A program made the position numbers and the translations under genes. A DNA stretch of 62,976 nucleotides, taken from Actinomycetes bacterium (lineage in GTDB: Bacteria; Actinomycetota; Actinomycetes; Streptosporangiales; Streptosporangiaceae). Within the stretch, counting starts at the first letter, position 1. Every line of letters starts with the position of its first letter. The notes under the pieces were generated by a model that saw only the letters and a program-made list of their open reading frames with translations, did no database searches and had not been told where the DNA came from. Below, piece after piece: positions 61,182-62,976 of this stretch. Location: the NCBI GenBank assembly GCA_021793235.1, contig JAJYTD010000020.1:1-62976 (forward strand), written 5' to 3'.

Positions 61182-62396
61182 TCAGGCGGCGCTGCCCGAC
61201 ACGGTCCGCCCGATCCCCCGAAACCGCTTCGGTGCCCTCGGGTCGGCGGTACTGGAAACGGCGTGGTGGGGCAGCACGCTCTCCTGGGACTTCGGCTGGC
61301 GGCTGGGAACGGCCTGCGCCCATTCCTCCAACTGCCGGACGAACAGCTTTGCCTGCACCGGCCAGTGGAACGCGGTGCGCGCGATCGCGTGGCCCGTTCG
61401 GGAGAACCGGGCGCGCAGCCGCGGGTCCGAACGCAGTCGCAGGACGGCCTCGGCGGCGGCCTCGGTGTCGCCGAACGGCACCACCGTTCCGCAGTGCCCC
61501 TCCGGACGTCCGGTCACCAGCGCCTGGGCCGCGGGGGTGGGCGAGGTGATCACGGGCAGGCCGTGGGCCATGTATTCGACGACCTTCGTCGGCAGCGAAT
61601 GCCGGTAGTTCGGGGTGTCGTGGAGCAGGGAGACCCCGGCCGCCGCCCCGCTGATCATCCGCAGCGCCTGGTCGTTGGGCACGAAGCCGTACCACTGGAT
61701 CGCCTCGTCCTGCTGGGCGTCGCGCAGCAGCTGCCGGACTTCCGCGTCAGCGGAACCGATGACCTCGACCCGTACACCGTGCGGACGCAGCCGCCGCCCC
61801 AGCTCCACCAGTTCGGCGGCGCCCCGAGCAGCGGAGAGGTGGCCGAGGTAGACGACGCGGTCCGTGCCCGGGCTGCGGTCGATCCGCTCCGGCACATAGG
61901 TCGTGTTGGGCACCACCGGGTGGTCCAGCCGGAAGCGGTCCCGGTAGCCCTCCTCGGCCAGCAGCAGGTGCATCCGTTGTTCGGCGCGCCGCTCGAAGCC
62001 GCGCACGACCGGACCCAGCGGACGGCGCAGGGGAGCGGGCAGCCAGGGCTTGGTGAGCAGCGCGGCGGCGGTGTCCTCGTGCACGTCCCAAACGGTCACC
62101 GGACGGTTCTCGGGCAGGGCGAGAAGCAGTTCGGGGTCGTGGAAGAGCAGGATGTCGGCTTTTGGCGCGTGCTCGGCGAGTACCGCGCGCGCCGCGCGCA
62201 GAGCCTTCATCCGGCGTCGGCCGGCGGCCCGCGGAACGTCCACCACCGTCAGCTCCGGCCACGGGGTGACTCCGCGTTCGCGAAACGGGGCGGCATAGGT
62301 GACGGTGTGGCCCGCGTCGAGCAGGGCCCTGATCTGCCGGTGCAGGATGCGGGCGTCCTCGGGGTGGTGGACCACGGTGGCCACGAGAGCGTGCAT
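61182..62396 (-). CDS. Family 4 glycosyltransferase
   Basis: 404 residues, GT-B fold. N-terminal LVATVVHHPEDARILHRQIRALL; middle RVVYLGHLSAARGAAELVEL; and the C-terminal nucleotide-sugar site LPTKVVEYMAHGLPVITSP with the downstream Gly-rich GTVVPFGDTEAAAEAV. The C-terminal 40 residues are Arg/Pro-rich and look unstructured. Convergent with the preceding glycosyltransferase gene. Likely part of surface glycan synthesis. Confidence 0.88.
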   Translation of the reverse strand: MHALVATVVHHPEDARILHRQIRALLDAGHTVTYAAPFRERGVTPWPELTVVDVPRAAGRRRMKALRAARAVLAEHAPKADILLFHDPELLLALPENRPVTVWDVHEDTAAALLTKPWLPAPLRRPLGPVVRGFERRAEQRMHLLLAEEGYRDRFRLDHPVVPNTTYVPERIDRSPGTDRVVYLGHLSAARGAAELVELGRRLRPHGVRVEVIGSADAEVRQLLRDAQQDEAIQWYGFVPNDQALRMISGAAAGVSLLHDTPNYRHSLPTKVVEYMAHGLPVITSPTPAAQALVTGRPEGHCGTVVPFGDTEAAAEAVLRLRSDPRLRARFSRTGHAIARTAFHWPVQAKLFVRQLEEWAQAVPSRQPKSQESVLPHHAVSSTADPRAPKRFRGIGRTVSGSAA

Positions 62397-62976
62397 GGGG
62401 CTTCACCTGTCTTCCGAACGCCGCGTGAGGCCTGGACTCGCCTGTCTCCGTTCAGGCGTCGGCCCTGATGGCAACCGTAGGTAGGCAGGGAAACAGCAGG
62501 TGAAAACCGGGGTTACGGCAAGGGGGTGACCGGGTGAATCCGGCGTATGCCGCACAACGGTTCTTGCGCCGTGCGGAGTGCGGCCCCGCAGGTTGCGGCA
62601 ATGGGGCATCCTGAGCGAAGCGAGGGATGCCAGCTTGCCGCTGGGCACGTCGGCCACCTGGAAAACCGGGTGGTCACCACGGTTTCGGGGTTACGTCTGG
62701 TTGGCGGGTTCCCGGTGTGCTCGGCGGCAAGCTGGACCCTGCTCGCTGCGCTCGCAGGGTCCCATTGCCGCAGCCTTGTACGGGCGAGCCGTTATGCTCG
62801 CGGGCGCCCCATTGCCGCAACCTGATAGGGGGCGGCCCCGCCGCCCCCGCCGCTAGGGAGTGTTTGACGAAGGCTTTCGGACGCCCCTACTGTGCGCTGC
62901 TCCGCAAGCTCCGCAGCATCGCACAGCGGGGGCCCGCGAGCGGCCGTCCAGGCAATCTCTCGCAAGACGATTCGCG
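62397..62976. other. Right-end intergenic region with hairpin elements
   Basis: 580 bp to the window edge. It contains hairpin element copy C (62593-62820) and an imperfect inverted repeat TGTGCGCTGCTCC/GCAGCATCGCACA (62891-62903 and 62913-62925). GAGTGTTTGACGAAGG near 62858 resembles the ends of some insertion sequences, but no transposase is visible before the edge. Confidence 0.55.
62593..62820. repeat. Long hairpin element, copy C
   Basis: TTGCGGCAATGGGGC (62593-62607) and GCCCCATTGCCGCAA (62806-62820) are perfect 15-bp terminal repeats. A second inner end CCCATTGCCGCA occurs at 62761-62772, so the right end is duplicated with a 48-bp step. Core pairs GAGCGAAGCGAGG / CTCGCTGCGCTCG and the loop CACCACGGTTTCGGGGTT are shared with copy B. 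Confidence 0.8.

Noticed and set aside
62851-62976. Possible insertion sequence end at the right edge
   Set aside because: GAGTGTTTGACGAAGG and an inverted repeat hint at one, but no transposase coding sequence is visible before the window stops.

Overview
The window looks like a chromosomal segment of a high-GC, non-mycobacterial actinomycete, most likely Nocardiopsaceae (Nocardiopsis, Streptomonospora or a relative). That placement is inferred from base composition, frequent GTG/TTG starts, stop-start overlaps (GTGA, ATGA, TTGA, TAATG), a mycothiol-linked dehydrogenase, and actinobacterial gene orders such as sucD-DUF6350-purN-purH-folD-DUF3017 and the acyl-CoA carboxylase / birA / adenylate cyclase block. 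I see no rRNA, tRNA, CRISPR array or transposase gene.

Layout. 1-9.3 kb: end of sucD, a DUF6350 membrane protein, purN, purH and folD (one-carbon and purine synthesis), an FHA-HTH regulator, DUF3017 and NADP isocitrate dehydrogenase. 9.5-15.6 kb, all minus strand: DUF3618 and holin-like envelope proteins, an LCP transferase, and a galT-galE-galK operon with a likely leaderless promoter. 16-24 kb: a GCS2-type ligase, M20 amidohydrolase, adenosine deaminase, PH-domain protein, purine nucleoside phosphorylase, gamma-glutamylcyclotransferase-like protein and an LpdA-type flavoprotein. 24.2-30.2 kb: an unusual set of four related membrane proteins, three sharing a CxxNPxH...CxxC signature, with a PRC-barrel/DUF2382 stress protein on the other strand between them. 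30.3-39.8 kb: acyl-CoA carboxylase (beta, epsilon, alpha), PEP carboxylase, a toxin-antitoxin pair whose toxin is frameshifted, biotin protein ligase and adenylate cyclase. 39.9-48 kb: a mycothiol formaldehyde pair, a two-component system, GtrA, purK-purE, a CoA-binding protein and UDP-glucose dehydrogenase.

48.3-62.4 kb is an envelope polymer region. It holds a second LCP transferase, three glycosyltransferases, a GDPD phosphodiesterase, an IspD/TarI-like cytidylyltransferase and a TagGH-like ABC exporter. These are followed by a tight operon of a degenerate CDP-alcohol phosphatidyltransferase-like protein, a DUF5941-like membrane protein, a nucleotidyltransferase, an sn-glycerol-1-phosphate-dehydrogenase-like enzyme and a conserved CDP-alcohol phosphatidyltransferase. 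Together they suggest synthesis and export of a glycerol-phosphate-containing wall polymer or lipid, possibly of glycerol-1-phosphate stereochemistry.

Intergenic DNA is not empty. A 55-bp palindrome occurs twice in opposite orientations with compensatory changes in its stem. A long hairpin element with 14-15 bp terminal inverted repeats is present in two full copies plus rearranged fragments. There are also an iron-box-like palindrome between convergent genes, an array of four 11-bp direct repeats, and several perfect-stem terminators. The strongest candidates for undescribed biology are the CxxNPxH...CxxC membrane protein cluster and the glycerol-1-phosphate/pseudo-CDP-AP operon.
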